This document shows, piece after piece, positions 12,390 through 21,922 of a stretch of DNA of 64,000 nt. The position numbers and the translations under genes are program-made. The notes under the pieces are model-generated. The model saw nothing but the letters and a program-made list of their open reading frames with translations, searched no databases and was not told where the DNA came from. Source of the stretch: Flavobacterium okayamense (GTDB lineage Bacteria > Bacteroidota > Bacteroidia > Flavobacteriales > Flavobacteriaceae); assembly GCF_019702945.1 (NCBI RefSeq), contig NZ_AP024749.1, positions 2,418,001-2,482,000 on the forward strand. Reading direction: 5' to 3'. The stretch's first letter is position 1. The number at the start of each line of letters is the position of its first letter.

Positions 12390-13112
12390 ATGACATTAAC
12401 AATCATTTTTATCGTATTTGCATTTTGTTTTGTTTTAGAACGTTTAATTCCTGGTTGGAAATTACCAGATGTACCTACTTGGACAATTCGTGTTTTGGCA
12501 GTAAACTTTATTCAATTAGGTATAGTAATTTTAGCAGGTTACTCTTGGGAAATCTGGTTATCAAAAATATCCATTTTTCATTTATCAAATTATGTAAACT
12601 CTTTTTGGGGAGGCTTAATTGCTTATTTTATAGCAACTTTTGTTTTTTATTGGTGGCACAGATGGAGACATACTTTGGATTTTCTTTGGTTACATTTTCA
12701 CCAAATTCACCACAGCCCTCAAAGATTAGAAGTTATTACTTCATTTTACAAACATCCTTTTGAAATGACGCTAAATTCAATCATAGGAAGTTTATTGGTT
12801 TTTACAACATTAGGTTTGGATGTTGAAGCTGGAGCAATATATACTTTGTTTACAGCACTTGGAGAATTCTTCTACCATACTAATGTAAAAACACCACAAT
12901 GGGTTGGTTACATTTTTCAAAGACCAGAAATGCACCGAATTCATCATGAGTATGAAAAGCACAGTAATAATTATGGCGATATTGTTTGGTGGGATATGCT
13001 TTTTGGCACCTATGAAAATCCGAAAGAATTTAAATCAACCTGCGGATTTGATAATGAGAAAGAACAACGCTTATTTGACATGATAAAATTTAAAGATGTT
13101 CATAAAGAATAA
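12390..13112 (+). CDS. Sterol desaturase/fatty acid hydroxylase family membrane protein
   Basis: 240 aa integral membrane protein with about four hydrophobic segments and the three histidine boxes of the non-haem di-iron hydroxylase superfamily: WWHRWRH, HFHQIHHS and HRIHHE. It lies 65 nt after the Crp-family regulator on the same strand and may be regulated by it. The substrate (lipid, carotenoid or other) cannot be told from the sequence. Confidence 0.9.
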   Translation: MTLTIIFIVFAFCFVLERLIPGWKLPDVPTWTIRVLAVNFIQLGIVILAGYSWEIWLSKISIFHLSNYVNSFWGGLIAYFIATFVFYWWHRWRHTLDFLWLHFHQIHHSPQRLEVITSFYKHPFEMTLNSIIGSLLVFTTLGLDVEAGAIYTLFTALGEFFYHTNVKTPQWVGYIFQRPEMHRIHHEYEKHSNNYGDIVWWDMLFGTYENPKEFKSTCGFDNEKEQRLFDMIKFKDVHKE

Positions 13113-13137
13113 CTAATGATCTTTTTAATTATACTTT

Positions 13138-13162
13138 TACTGCGCAAAATGATTTCGTAGTA
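13138..13162. promoter_or_regulatory. 25-bp palindromic operator, copy 3 (HD/WYL operon)
   Basis: Arms TACTGCGCAA and TTTCGTAGTA around AATGA, the same 10-5-10 geometry as copies 1 and 2 with two arm mismatches. TATTTTTG, a good -7 box (13175-13182), lies 12 bp downstream and the HD gene starts at 13197. If the WYL protein encoded downstream is the regulator, this would be autoregulation. Confidence 0.7.
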
Positions 13163-13196
13163 AAAAAAGAATTGTATTTTTGAGAAAATACTTCGT

Positions 13197-13808
13197 ATGA
13201 ATCTTGAAAATATTTTTACGGCATTACTTTTAAAGATAGGATTTGAATCCAACGAAATAGGAGTTCTTTGGAAAGGTTTGGAAAAAGCTTATTCAGCAAA
13301 ATCTAGGTATTATCATAATTTGACGCATTTACAGGAAATGATTGCAGCTTATGATGAATATCATTCTCATTTGCAACATCCCGACGAAGTGTTATTCGCT
13401 ATTTTTTATCATGATATTATTTATAAAACGACTCGAAAAGATAATGAACTAAAAAGTGCTGAATTTGCTGTTTCGTTAATACAACCTCAACATGAATTGG
13501 ATAAAGAATTAGTTTTTGAAATGATTCTAGCAACTCAACATCATCAGTTTAACATAATTGAAGATATAAATTGGTTGATTGATTTCGATTTGAAAATTCT
13601 ATCTAAAAGTTGGGAAGAATATCAAGTATATTGCAATCAAATTCGCAAAGAATATAAGATTTACCCAGATGTCTTGTACAAACCTGGACGTAAGAAAGCT
13701 TTGGAACATTTTCTGGAACATGAGTTTATTTATCAAACGGAAACTTTTAGAAATCTTTACGAAAAACAAGCACGAGAAAATATTCAGAGAGAAATTAATT
13801 TGTTGTAA
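13197..13808 (+). CDS. HD-superfamily metal-dependent hydrolase (COG4339-like)
   Basis: 203 aa soluble protein. YYHNLTHLQEM and FYHDIIYKTTRKDNELKSAEFA supply the HD-type metal ligands, and ATQHHQF and WLIDFDLKIL complete a pattern typical of predicted HD phosphohydrolases of the COG4339 group. The stop is 2 nt before the WYL regulator, so they form an operon preceded by operator copy 3. A role in removing phosphates from RNA ends or nucleotides would suit the RtcB regulon but is not demonstrated. Confidence 0.85.
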   Translation: MNLENIFTALLLKIGFESNEIGVLWKGLEKAYSAKSRYYHNLTHLQEMIAAYDEYHSHLQHPDEVLFAIFYHDIIYKTTRKDNELKSAEFAVSLIQPQHELDKELVFEMILATQHHQFNIIEDINWLIDFDLKILSKSWEEYQVYCNQIRKEYKIYPDVLYKPGRKKALEHFLEHEFIYQTETFRNLYEKQARENIQREINLL

Positions 13809-13810
13809 GA

Positions 13811-14821
13811 ATGGCACAAAATAAAAACGCATTAATTCGCTACAAAACCATTGATAAATGTTTACAGAATCAATACCGTCAATGGACATTAGAAGATTTA
13901 ATTGAAGCTTGTAATGAAACATTATACGAATACGAAGGTAAGCAAAATCCAGTCAGTAAACGTACCATTCAATTAGACATACAAATGATGCGCAGTGAAA
14001 AATTGGGTTACAATGCGCCTATTGAAGTTTACGATAAAAAGTTTTATCGCTATGCCGATGAGGATTTTTCAATTACAGATATACCGCTTACCGAAACAGA
14101 TATTAATGTTTTGACCGAAACGGTTTCAATGTTGAAGCAATTCAAAGACTTTTCACTTTTTGCAGATGTTTCGGATATTTTACAGCGTTTGGAGGATAAA
14201 ATTTATGCAGAAAAAACACATTCGCAACCGATAATCCATTTGGATAAGAATGAAAAACTAAAAGGTTTACATTTTTTGGATAGTATTTATCAAGCTATAG
14301 TTAAAAAAGTAGTTTTAATGATTACTTATAAATCATTTAAATCAACCGAAGAAAGTACATTCCAATTTTATCCATTGTTATTAAAGGAATTTAATAATCG
14401 CTGGTTCTTAATAGGCAAACGTAATGCTGCTCAACCCATTGTGAACTTAGCATTAGATAGAATTGTTTCAATTGATTTTGATTTTAATAGAGATTTTGTT
14501 GAAATCAATTTTGATCCTGAAGAATATTATAAAAACGTAATAGGCGTTACCGTAAATACGGGTTTAAAGCCAAGAGTTGTTCAACTATGGATTGATGCTA
14601 AAAACGCACCTTATGTAATTACAAAACCCTTGCATTCAAGTCAACGGTTATTACAAACGAACGATGACGGAAGTATCATTATCAATCTTTTCTTAATTGA
14701 GAACTACGAACTGGAACGTGTTTTACTTGGTTTTGGAGACAGTTTGGAAGTCTTAAAACCAGAAAGATTAAGAAATAGAATGAAGCAAATTTTAGAAAGA
14801 GGTATAAAAAGATATAATTAA
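13811..14821 (+). CDS. HTH-WYL domain transcriptional regulator
   Basis: 336 aa with an N-terminal winged-helix region (about residues 1-80, ending in VSKRTIQLDIQMMRSE, a recognition helix-like segment) and a WYL domain around KEFNNRWFLIGKRN. WYL regulators bind small ligands or nucleic acids and are common in defence and RNA-repair loci. It follows the HD gene directly and the operon begins with a copy of the rtcB operator. It is my first candidate for the protein that binds the three palindromes. Confidence 0.9.
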   Translation: MAQNKNALIRYKTIDKCLQNQYRQWTLEDLIEACNETLYEYEGKQNPVSKRTIQLDIQMMRSEKLGYNAPIEVYDKKFYRYADEDFSITDIPLTETDINVLTETVSMLKQFKDFSLFADVSDILQRLEDKIYAEKTHSQPIIHLDKNEKLKGLHFLDSIYQAIVKKVVLMITYKSFKSTEESTFQFYPLLLKEFNNRWFLIGKRNAAQPIVNLALDRIVSIDFDFNRDFVEINFDPEEYYKNVIGVTVNTGLKPRVVQLWIDAKNAPYVITKPLHSSQRLLQTNDDGSIIINLFLIENYELERVLLGFGDSLEVLKPERLRNRMKQILERGIKRYN

Positions 14822-15402
14822 TAATACATTTTAAATCCTAAGCTAAAACAAAGCGCATATTGTTTTTCATATAAACCTTCTACAATCTTAAAAATAGAAT
14901 CTTCCTCTTCGTTTATTGAAAAATATAAATTGTCTAAAATTGTACTAAGTATTGGTACTCTATTTCCATATCCAGAAATTACTTTTGCACCAGTTACATC
15001 CAAAAAGTATTGAAAAGTTTCTTCTTCTAAATCCAAACAAAGTGTGTTCGCAAAATGAACTATTTTACCCTTAAGCTTACCCTCAAATAATTCTGCAATT
15101 TCTTCAAAAGTAAAATAATAATTTCCCAATTTAATTTGATTACCACTTCCTTCTAGAACCAAATAAATTATGGCATAATCTTTAAAATGCTTATCTTCAT
15201 ATAGCAATGTGCTCAAACTTTCTTCAAACCCTTCAATACTATCACAAGATTTATACACATTAGTTAAACCATATTGAAGTGCTAATGATTCCAAAGAATT
15301 TAATACTAAACTTTTCTTTTGAAACTCTAAGTCATCAACAGATTCTAAGCAATATATAAAATGATTATTATTCAATATGTTATTTGCATTTTTAATTTTC
15401 AA
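14818..15402 (-). CDS. Hypothetical 194-aa protein, possibly DUF6642-like
   Basis: Cytoplasmic protein. Alternating hydrophobic strands (AIIYLVLEGSGNQI, KIVHFANTLCLDL, GAKVISGYGNRVP) give it the look of a caspase/CHAT-like alpha-beta fold; I recall a similar pattern in DUF6642 but cannot confirm it. A His-Cys dyad is possible in the IVHFANTLC segment. It overlaps the 3' end of the WYL gene by 4 nt, convergently. Confidence 0.45.
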   Translation of the reverse strand: MKIKNANNILNNNHFIYCLESVDDLEFQKKSLVLNSLESLALQYGLTNVYKSCDSIEGFEESLSTLLYEDKHFKDYAIIYLVLEGSGNQIKLGNYYFTFEEIAELFEGKLKGKIVHFANTLCLDLEEETFQYFLDVTGAKVISGYGNRVPILSTILDNLYFSINEEEDSIFKIVEGLYEKQYALCFSLGFKMYY

Positions 15403-15458
15403 TTTTAATAAGTGTAACTTATTATCAATTTTTCTACTAATTTAATAAAAAACAAAAA

Positions 15459-15659
15459 ATGCGTTACGTTGTTGCTTTTTTCTTTCCATGGCTTAGTCTA
15501 ATGTTACAAGGAAAAATTGTTTCTGGAATTATTTGTCTTTTACTCCAAATCACTATTATTGGTTGGATTCCTGCTTTTATTTGGGCCGTTACTGCATTAA
15601 ACAGAATGTATGCTGATAGAAGAACGAATAAAATAATTAGAAAAATGAAAAAAAGTTAA
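15459..15659 (+). CDS. YqaE/Pmp3-like small membrane protein
   Basis: 66 aa with two transmembrane helices and the central signature IIGWIPAFIWAV of the YqaE/Pmp3 family, small hydrophobic proteins linked to membrane potential and stress in other organisms. The short basic tail (RRTNKIIRKMKK) is cytoplasmic. It overlaps the NUDIX gene by 4 nt at its 3' end, convergently. Confidence 0.8.
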   Translation: MRYVVAFFFPWLSLMLQGKIVSGIICLLLQITIIGWIPAFIWAVTALNRMYADRRTNKIIRKMKKS

Positions 15660-16174
15660 ATTTTCGTTTTATAATTTTCTTCCATAACTTTTCTAATGGA
15701 AACAAATCCTATTTGATTTATATCAATTTCTAAACGTTTTACCCAAATTAAATCTTGAATTTCGTCTTCTGCATTTATGCTGATTACATTTGTTTGTAAC
15801 GGACACTCATAAAAAATATCCATTGTTCGATACGGAACATTTTTGTACAAATAATTATTTGGTGAAGTCGTTATATATTTTAAATCATTTGGTTTTACTT
15901 CAATTCCTAGTTCTTCATTTATTTCTCTACATGCTGCTTCTTCAGCATTTTCACCTGGATCAATAAATCCGCCTGGTAAATCCCATTTTCCTTTATCAGG
16001 ATCAACATTACGAACCGTAAACAAAACATTATCTTCAAAAGTAAAAACAATGGCAACCGCCGCTGCTATATTATGGTAATAGGTAAAATTACAATCATTA
16101 CAAATGAAACGAACATTATTGGGAAATTCAATATTTTCAGATTTACAATTGGGACAGTATTTAAAAATGGACAT
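15656..16174 (-). CDS. NUDIX hydrolase with N-terminal zinc ribbon
   Basis: 172 aa. A four-cysteine zinc ribbon (CPNC...CNDC, residues 7-28) precedes a NUDIX domain whose box reads GGFIDPGENAEEAACREINE-ELG, matching G-x5-E-x7-REUXEE-x-GU. This resembles NADH pyrophosphatase-like (NudC-type) and related enzymes that hydrolyse nucleoside diphosphates linked to other groups. Substrate unassigned. Confidence 0.9.
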   Translation of the reverse strand: MSIFKYCPNCKSENIEFPNNVRFICNDCNFTYYHNIAAAVAIVFTFEDNVLFTVRNVDPDKGKWDLPGGFIDPGENAEEAACREINEELGIEVKPNDLKYITTSPNNYLYKNVPYRTMDIFYECPLQTNVISINAEDEIQDLIWVKRLEIDINQIGFVSIRKVMEENYKTKI

Positions 16175-16220
16175 TAAAAATTGATTAGTGATTAGCGCAA
16201 ATTTACTTTATACTTTTTAC

Positions 16221-17261
16221 TTACTTCGTAAAAACTCTATTTTCTTGTTCGGTAACTCTAATAAAAGTGGTACGTTTTGATAATTCTCTTAATTGAGCCG
16301 CACCAACATAAGTGCAAGTACTTCGTAATCCTCCTAAAATATCTAAAACAGTATCTTCAATTGGTCCGCGATAAGGAACTTCAACTGTTTTTCCTTCACT
16401 CGCTCTATATTCAGCAACACCACCTGCATGTTTATTCATCGCAGTATCCGAACTCATTCCATAAAATAGCTTGTACATTTGACCATTTCTTTCCACCAAT
16501 TCTCCTCCACTTTCATCATGACCTGCAAGCATTCCTCCTAGCATTACAAAATCGGCACCAGCACCAAATGCTTTTGCAACATCACCAGGAACACTACAAC
16601 CGCCATCACTAATAATATGTCCGCCTAAACCATGAGCAGCATCAGCACATTCTATAATTGCTGATAATTGTGGATAACCAACACCCGTTTTAACTCGAGT
16701 AGTACAAACTGAACCTGGTCCGATTCCTACTTTTACAATATCGGCTCCAGAAAGTAATAATTCTTCTACCATTTCACCAGTAACTACATTTCCTGCTATG
16801 ATAACTTTTTCAGGCAAAAGAGTACGCATTTTCTTTACAAAATGCACAAAATGCTCTGAATAACCATTGGCAACATCAATACACAAAAATTGTAAAGTTG
16901 GGTTTTCTTTAAATATGGTTTGAACTTTATCAACATCTTCTTTTCCTGTTCCTGTACTAACCGCTATATAATTGATAATATCTTTTGGAGCACTTTTCAT
17001 GAAAGTATTCCATTCTTCAATCGAATAATGTTTGTGAATGGCTGTAAAAAGTTGTTTTTCTGCTAAAGCTAAAGCTGCTTGAAAAGTTCCAACCGTATCC
17101 ATGTTGGCCGCCATAATAGGAACGCCTTTCCACTTAAACGGACTATGCAAAAACTTGTATTCACGTTCTAAACTAACTTGAGAACGACTTTTTAATGTAG
17201 AACGCTTTGGCCGAAACATAACATCTTTGAAACCTAATTTTAAATCACTTTCAATTCTCAT
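16221..17261 (-). CDS. guaC: GMP reductase
   Basis: 346 aa IMPDH/GMPR-family TIM barrel. [19 protein letters not shown] at the N-terminus and the catalytic loop [20 protein letters not shown] are characteristic of GMP reductase, which converts GMP to IMP with NADPH. There is no CBS domain insert, as expected for GuaC rather than GuaB. Monocistronic, followed by the NUDIX gene 46 nt downstream. Confidence 0.95.
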   Translation of the reverse strand: MRIESDLKLGFKDVMFRPKRSTLKSRSQVSLEREYKFLHSPFKWKGVPIMAANMDTVGTFQAALALAEKQLFTAIHKHYSIEEWNTFMKSAPKDIINYIAVSTGTGKEDVDKVQTIFKENPTLQFLCIDVANGYSEHFVHFVKKMRTLLPEKVIIAGNVVTGEMVEELLLSGADIVKVGIGPGSVCTTRVKTGVGYPQLSAIIECADAAHGLGGHIISDGGCSVPGDVAKAFGAGADFVMLGGMLAGHDESGGELVERNGQMYKLFYGMSSDTAMNKHAGGVAEYRASEGKTVEVPYRGPIEDTVLDILGGLRSTCTYVGAAQLRELSKRTTFIRVTEQENRVFTK

Positions 17262-17575
17262 AAGTCAAAAAATTATACTTTAAAGTTAAGATTTTAAGAG
17301 TCTATTAAAGAACGATTTAAAATTTAAAAGTCAACATTTTATTAACATTTTAATTTTTACATTCATTTTCTTTGCTTATCCAAAGAAAACGAATCAAAAG
17401 AAAGGACACTTTTACAAGGAATTTTTAATCTTCGATTAAAACCATCTGAAAAACTCTGCGGACTTTGTCCTGAATTTCAGAGCTTTTTCAGACTATTCTG
17501 TGTAAAAGGATACAATGCTTCGCATTGTTTTAATAAACAGAAAAGCTAAAACTAAACTTTATTTATATTTGCACA
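17262..17575. repeat. Intergenic stretch with hairpins, possible dispersed repeat
   Basis: About 310 nt without a gene. It contains TTTTCTTTG/CAAAGAAAA (around 17368-17390) and ACAATGC/GCATTGT (around 17512-17527). Its texture resembles short dispersed intergenic repeats of flavobacteria, but I cannot check copy number. The end carries the promoter of the glycosyltransferase gene. Confidence 0.3.
17564..17571 (+). promoter_or_regulatory. -7 box of glycosyltransferase gene
   Basis: TATATTTG, 4 nt before the ATG at 17576. The mRNA is probably leaderless, or the true start is slightly downstream. Confidence 0.6.
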
Positions 17576-18796
17576 ATGCAAAAACATTTAGTAATCATTG
17601 GAACAGTTTGGCCTGAGCCGAATTCAACAGCCGCAGGAAGTAGAATGTTGCAATTGATTACATTGTTTCAAAAACAAAACTTTAAGATTACCTTTTTGTG
17701 TTCGGCATCTAAAACTGATTTTTCTTTTGACTTAGAAAAGCTAAATATTGTTACCGATTCTATTGAATTGAATAGTGAAAGTTTTAACAACCAAATCGCT
17801 TTATTACAACCGGATGTAGTTCTTTATGACCGATTTATGACGGAAGAACAATATGGTTGGCGTGTAAAAGAAGTTTGTCCGAATGCACTAACGATTATAG
17901 ATACCGAAGATTTACATTTTCTACGAAAAGCGAGAGAAATAGCCTTCAAGCAAAATCGAGAATTGGTTTTTGAAGATTATATTTCTGATGTTTTTAAACG
18001 TGAACTAGCTAGTATTTATCGTTGCGATTTGAGTTTAATCATTTCGGAACACGAAATGAAATTGTTAACCCAAACCTTTAAGGTTGATGCTACCCTTTTA
18101 CATTATTTACCGTTTTTAGTTGATGTAATCAATACAAATCACCCCAATTTTTCTGAAAGAGCGCATTTTGTAAGTATTGGCAACTTTTTACACGAACCAA
18201 ATTGGCAAACTGTTTTACAACTGAAAAAACTTTGGAAATCAATTAAAAAAGAACTTCCAGAAGCTGAATTACACATTTACGGCGCTTATGCTACCGAAAA
18301 AGTATTCCAATTGCATAATGAAAAAGAAGGCTTTTTAGTAAAAGGAAGAGCTAATTCTGTTGGAGAAGTTTTTAGTTATGCGAGAGTTTTATTAGCTCCT
18401 ATTCCATTTGGTGCAGGTTTAAAAGGAAAATTATTAGAAAGTATGCAATTTGGTTTACCCAATGTCACTTCAACTATTGGTGCTGAATCGATGCAATTTG
18501 AAAACCTTTGGAATGGCTTTATTACAGATGATGAAAAAGATTTTGTTGCAAAAGCAATTGAATTATATTCCGATGAAAATCTTTGGAATGAATTTCAACA
18601 AAATGGTTATGCCATTTTAGAAAATAAATTTAAAACGAATTTGTTCCAAAATGAATTTTCAAATAAAATTGATTACTTGTTAAACAACTTGAAAGAGCAT
18701 CGCCAACAAAACTTTTTAGGACAAGTATTCCAACATCAATCTTTACAAAGTACAAAGTTTATGAGTAAGTGGATTGAGTTGAAGAATAAAAATTAA
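17576..18796 (+). CDS. Glycosyltransferase, GT4-like
   Basis: 406 aa. Rossmann-type N-terminal domain (HLVIIGTVWPEPNSTAAGSRM), then a C-terminal domain with HFVSIGNFLHEPNW and LLAPIPFGAGLKGKLLESMQFGLP, in which the E-x7-E-like donor-binding segment is visible. It probably transfers a sugar to a cell-surface polysaccharide or lipid. No other polysaccharide genes are adjacent, so the pathway is open. It overlaps the convergent gene by 4 nt. Confidence 0.85.
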   Translation: MQKHLVIIGTVWPEPNSTAAGSRMLQLITLFQKQNFKITFLCSASKTDFSFDLEKLNIVTDSIELNSESFNNQIALLQPDVVLYDRFMTEEQYGWRVKEVCPNALTIIDTEDLHFLRKAREIAFKQNRELVFEDYISDVFKRELASIYRCDLSLIISEHEMKLLTQTFKVDATLLHYLPFLVDVINTNHPNFSERAHFVSIGNFLHEPNWQTVLQLKKLWKSIKKELPEAELHIYGAYATEKVFQLHNEKEGFLVKGRANSVGEVFSYARVLLAPIPFGAGLKGKLLESMQFGLPNVTSTIGAESMQFENLWNGFITDDEKDFVAKAIELYSDENLWNEFQQNGYAILENKFKTNLFQNEFSNKIDYLLNNLKEHRQQNFLGQVFQHQSLQSTKFMSKWIELKNKN

Positions 18797-19779
18797 TAGA
18801 ATATTTTTTCAGAATTAAATTCACTATTGTCTATAATCAAGACGTTCTTTGATTTAATTTCATCTTTAAATTCAATCCAATTTTTTTCAAATAAATTATC
18901 AGAACTAATTGAAATATTTTCAAAATATTTAGTTTTAACAACTATACTTTTTCCAAATTGCCTATTATATTTATATATGACAATAGATTCAATATCGTTT
19001 AATCTGATATAACGATTTTTCCAAAAACAAATCGAATTCTTAACTATTAAATATTTATCAGTTATTCTAAAATAATGAGCATTACCTCCGAGTAAAATTA
19101 ACAATAAAAGAATAAAAACAGTAGAAATTATAAGTTTACTAATAACTACTGGTTTCATTGAAACGACATCATAAATTATTGGCAAAATAAAAATTAACAG
19201 TATTAAACCTGAGAATGAGATTAAAAAAGAGAAATTAATTGTTTTGGATTTTTCATAGGAACTAATATGAATGTTTTTATCAGGAAAATCTAAATCTGAA
19301 AAATTAATCGATTTTAACTCATCATTTAACAAAAGTTTGTTCTTAATATAATTTAATACAATTCTTAATTTATAGAAACTAAAATACTTAAAAGAATAAA
19401 GATTTATCTCCTTATCATCAAATAAAATAATTTTTGTTCTATCAACTGTAATTCCATAATAATTAACAATTTCAGATAATATTATTTGTTTAATATTTTC
19501 AATTTTAACTACTTTCTTTCGGAATAAATAATTTATTAAAATATTAGTCTTTGTTACTTTAATAATTGAAATATAATTAACGGAGAAAATTAAAGAACTT
19601 ATAAAAAGAAACAACAATATGATTAGAATTACTAAGATTGAGTGTTTAGTCTCTTTGTTAATTTCCTCAAAATATCTAAAAATCATGTAAATTGAAAGAA
19701 ATCCAAAAATGAAAAATACAATTAACCCAAGTAATAAAATTAATTTAAAATTTGCTTGTATTTTTATTTTTTCAATCAT
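18793..19779 (-). CDS. Hypothetical membrane protein with two PH-like segments
   Basis: 328 aa, rich in Ile and Lys. Two pairs of hydrophobic helices (about residues 12-34/42-66 and 182-202/213-232) are each followed by a beta-rich region (VVKIENIKQIILSE and YIRLNDIESIVIYKYNR) that resembles bacterial PH (bPH) domains. It is thus a duplicated membrane-plus-PH arrangement. Function unknown. Confidence 0.6.
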   Translation of the reverse strand: MIEKIKIQANFKLILLLGLIVFFIFGFLSIYMIFRYFEEINKETKHSILVILIILLFLFISSLIFSVNYISIIKVTKTNILINYLFRKKVVKIENIKQIILSEIVNYYGITVDRTKIILFDDKEINLYSFKYFSFYKLRIVLNYIKNKLLLNDELKSINFSDLDFPDKNIHISSYEKSKTINFSFLISFSGLILLIFILPIIYDVVSMKPVVISKLIISTVFILLLLILLGGNAHYFRITDKYLIVKNSICFWKNRYIRLNDIESIVIYKYNRQFGKSIVVKTKYFENISISSDNLFEKNWIEFKDEIKSKNVLIIDNSEFNSEKIFY

Positions 19780-19797
19780 AAAGCCAAAGTACTAAAA

Positions 19798-20385
19798 CTA
19801 CCCATGAATAGTTTCTTTCTTTCCGTAACCTTGAATAATTTTAGCTTCGGCTTCTAACCATTCATTCCAACGTTTATCAACGTCAATATTTCCAGCATAT
19901 TTACGTGCAAAACTTATAAAAGTCGTATAATGATTGGCCTCGCTTTCCATTAAATCGCGGTAAAATTTAGCTAAATCTTGGTCTTTTATGTTTTCGCTTA
20001 ACACTCTAAAACGTTCGCAACTACGTGCTTCAATCATAGCAGCAAAAAGTAAACGTTCGATTAAACCTGATTCTCTAGAACCATCTTGGTTTTGCTTTAA
20101 GTATTTCATTAATTCGTTTACATAATCGTCTTTACGTTCTCGCTGAAATTCATAACCTCGCGCCAAAATAATATCGTGTACTGCTTTAAAATGTTCCATT
20201 TCTTCAATCGAGATTTTCAACATTTCTTCAACTAAATCTGGCTTTTCAGAATTATTAATAATTAAATTAATGGCGTTAGTTGCTGCTTTTTGTTCGCACC
20301 AAGCGTGATCTGATAAAATCTCTTCTAAATTGCCTTCGGCTATGTTGGCCCAACGTGGATCTGTTGGTAATTTTAAACGGAACAT
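19798..20385 (-). CDS. miaE: MiaE-like tRNA-(ms2io6A)-hydroxylase
   Basis: 195 aa ferritin-like di-iron protein. Ligand motifs EEMEHFKAVH, EARSCERF and ESEANHYTTF match MiaE, which hydroxylates the isopentenyl side chain at position A37 of tRNAs reading UNN codons. Such homologues are widespread in Flavobacteriia. It is the only tRNA-modification gene between here and the RtcB island and appears unlinked to it. Confidence 0.85.
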   Translation of the reverse strand: MFRLKLPTDPRWANIAEGNLEEILSDHAWCEQKAATNAINLIINNSEKPDLVEEMLKISIEEMEHFKAVHDIILARGYEFQRERKDDYVNELMKYLKQNQDGSRESGLIERLLFAAMIEARSCERFRVLSENIKDQDLAKFYRDLMESEANHYTTFISFARKYAGNIDVDKRWNEWLEAEAKIIQGYGKKETIHG

Positions 20386-20392
20386 ATATTTT

Positions 20393-20425
20393 AAGTTAGA
20401 AGTTAGAAGTTAGAAGTTAGAAGTT
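20393..20425. repeat. Heptamer tandem repeat
   Basis: AAGTTAG repeated four times with a partial fifth copy, immediately upstream of the miaE start. Probably slippage-prone and without clear function. Confidence 0.8.
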
Positions 20426-20582
20426 GTATAACAACTTTAAACTTAAACTTTAACTAAAATTACTTTGCAAATTTAAGTGGTAAACCTCTAATATTAAAAT
20501 TATATAAGTGTTTTAAAAAATTGTGTAACAAGAGTTGTAACTTCTGAACGTAACTTGCAATTGAATTTAAAAACAAAAAGTC

Positions 20583-20813
20583 ATGAAAAAAGTAACCTTA
20601 ATTATTGCTACAATTGCCATGTTAGGAATTGTATCGTGTAAAGAAACAAAAGAAGAAAGTAAAACAGTAGTTGTTGAACAAGAAGCTGCTCCGGCCACTG
20701 AAGAACCAAAAGAAGGAACTTCTCTAAGTGTTGGTTCCGATGGTGTTGAGTTTTCTACAAACGATGGTGAATCGCAAACAGAAATCGATATTAATACGAA
20801 AGACGAAAAATAA
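20583..20813 (+). CDS. Small lipoprotein
   Basis: 76 aa. Signal peptide with lipobox (MLGIVSC) and an acidic, Glu/Thr-rich mature part (EAAPATEEPKEGTSLSVGSDG). It is probably anchored to the outer or inner membrane. A bidirectional terminator follows. Function unknown. Confidence 0.75.
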   Translation: MKKVTLIIATIAMLGIVSCKETKEESKTVVVEQEAAPATEEPKEGTSLSVGSDGVEFSTNDGESQTEIDINTKDEK

Positions 20814-20842
20814 AAGCAAATAGTAACTTCACAATGCGTTAT

Positions 20843-20874
20843 AAAAAAAGCAACTCAATTGAGTTGCTTTTTTT
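20843..20874. terminator. Bidirectional intrinsic terminator
   Basis: GCAACTC/GAGTTGC stem with AATT loop, flanked by A7 and T7. It serves the lipoprotein gene (plus) and menC (minus), whose stop codon lies within it. Confidence 0.85.
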
Positions 20875-21907
20875 ATAATCTGAAGTTCCAGTTTTCACTT
20901 GGATTATAATGAATTCTTCCCTTTTCGATATACAACGGACTATCAAAATTGTTAGTATATAAACCACCAGTACCTAAACCTTGAGGCATTGGATTATTCA
21001 AAGTAAATGTAAATTGGGTAATTGCATTTAATCCAACATTACTCTCTAAAGCAGATGTAATCCACCAACCAATATTGAGTTTTTCAGCAATCGAAATCCA
21101 CTCTAAAGTCCCTTTAAAACCACCAACCAAACTCGGTTTCAAAATGATGTATTGTGGTTTAATTTTTACTAATAATTGTTCTTTATTTTCAATTCCGAAG
21201 ATACCAATTAGTTCTTCATCTAAAGCAATAGGAAAAGGTGTGCTTTTACATAGCTCTGACATGTTGTCAGTATTACTTTTTTGAATAGGTTGCTCAATAC
21301 TATGTAATTTATAATCAGATAATTGATTCAATTTATTTAAAGCTTCATTTAAACCAAAAGCACCGTTTGCATCTACACGAATCTCGATTGTTTTTTCATC
21401 AAAATTTTCACGAATAAAACGTAATAATTCTAATTCTTTTTTGAAGTCTATAGCACCAATTTTTAACTTTATACATCGGAAACCTTGCGCTAATTTCTCT
21501 TCAATTTGTTGTTTCATAAACACTTGTTCACCCATCCAAACCAAACCGTTAATTTCCATTGATTCTTTACCATCTGTAAACGCACTTGGAAACAATTCAA
21601 AAGGTGATTTTGAAGCTAAGGAAAGAAAAGCCATTTCTACTCCAAACTGAATGGAAGGAAACTCGATTAATTCATGCCAAAGTTTGTCTTTTCCTAAATG
21701 AATATTCTCGCAAACCCATTGTAATTTTTCTTCATAATCGGGACGGTCATCAATAGAAAGTGTTCGAAGAATACCGCATTCCCCTATTCCTGTCTTTCCG
21801 TTTTCTTCTAAAATAAGAAACCAAGTTTCTTTCTCTGTTAAAATGCCTCGAGAAGTTCCACTTGGTCTTTTAAAATTTAAAATATATTTTTTGTAACTGG
21901 CTTTCAT
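20873..21907 (-). CDS. menC: o-Succinylbenzoate synthase, enolase superfamily
   Basis: Enolase-superfamily fold with FRCIKLKIG (catalytic KxK-like lysine), EIRVDANGAF, HSIEQPI, ALDEEL and PSLVGGFKGTLEW, matching MenC-type dehydratases that form o-succinylbenzoate in menaquinone synthesis. I prefer the ATG at 21907 (MKASYKKY) because the five extra codons up to 21922 abut an inverted repeat. It is transcribed with a metallo-hydrolase, menA and menB, which supports the menaquinone assignment over a dipeptide epimerase. Confidence 0.9.
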   Translation of the reverse strand: MKASYKKYILNFKRPSGTSRGILTEKETWFLILEENGKTGIGECGILRTLSIDDRPDYEEKLQWVCENIHLGKDKLWHELIEFPSIQFGVEMAFLSLASKSPFELFPSAFTDGKESMEINGLVWMGEQVFMKQQIEEKLAQGFRCIKLKIGAIDFKKELELLRFIRENFDEKTIEIRVDANGAFGLNEALNKLNQLSDYKLHSIEQPIQKSNTDNMSELCKSTPFPIALDEELIGIFGIENKEQLLVKIKPQYIILKPSLVGGFKGTLEWISIAEKLNIGWWITSALESNVGLNAITQFTFTLNNPMPQGLGTGGLYTNNFDSPLYIEKGRIHYNPSENWNFRL

Positions 21908-21922
21908 TTGTAAATGTCCCAT

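Noticed and set aside
17262..17575. Degraded gene before the glycosyltransferase
   Set aside because: No frame stays open and no domain is recognisable; better treated as intergenic repeat with promoter.
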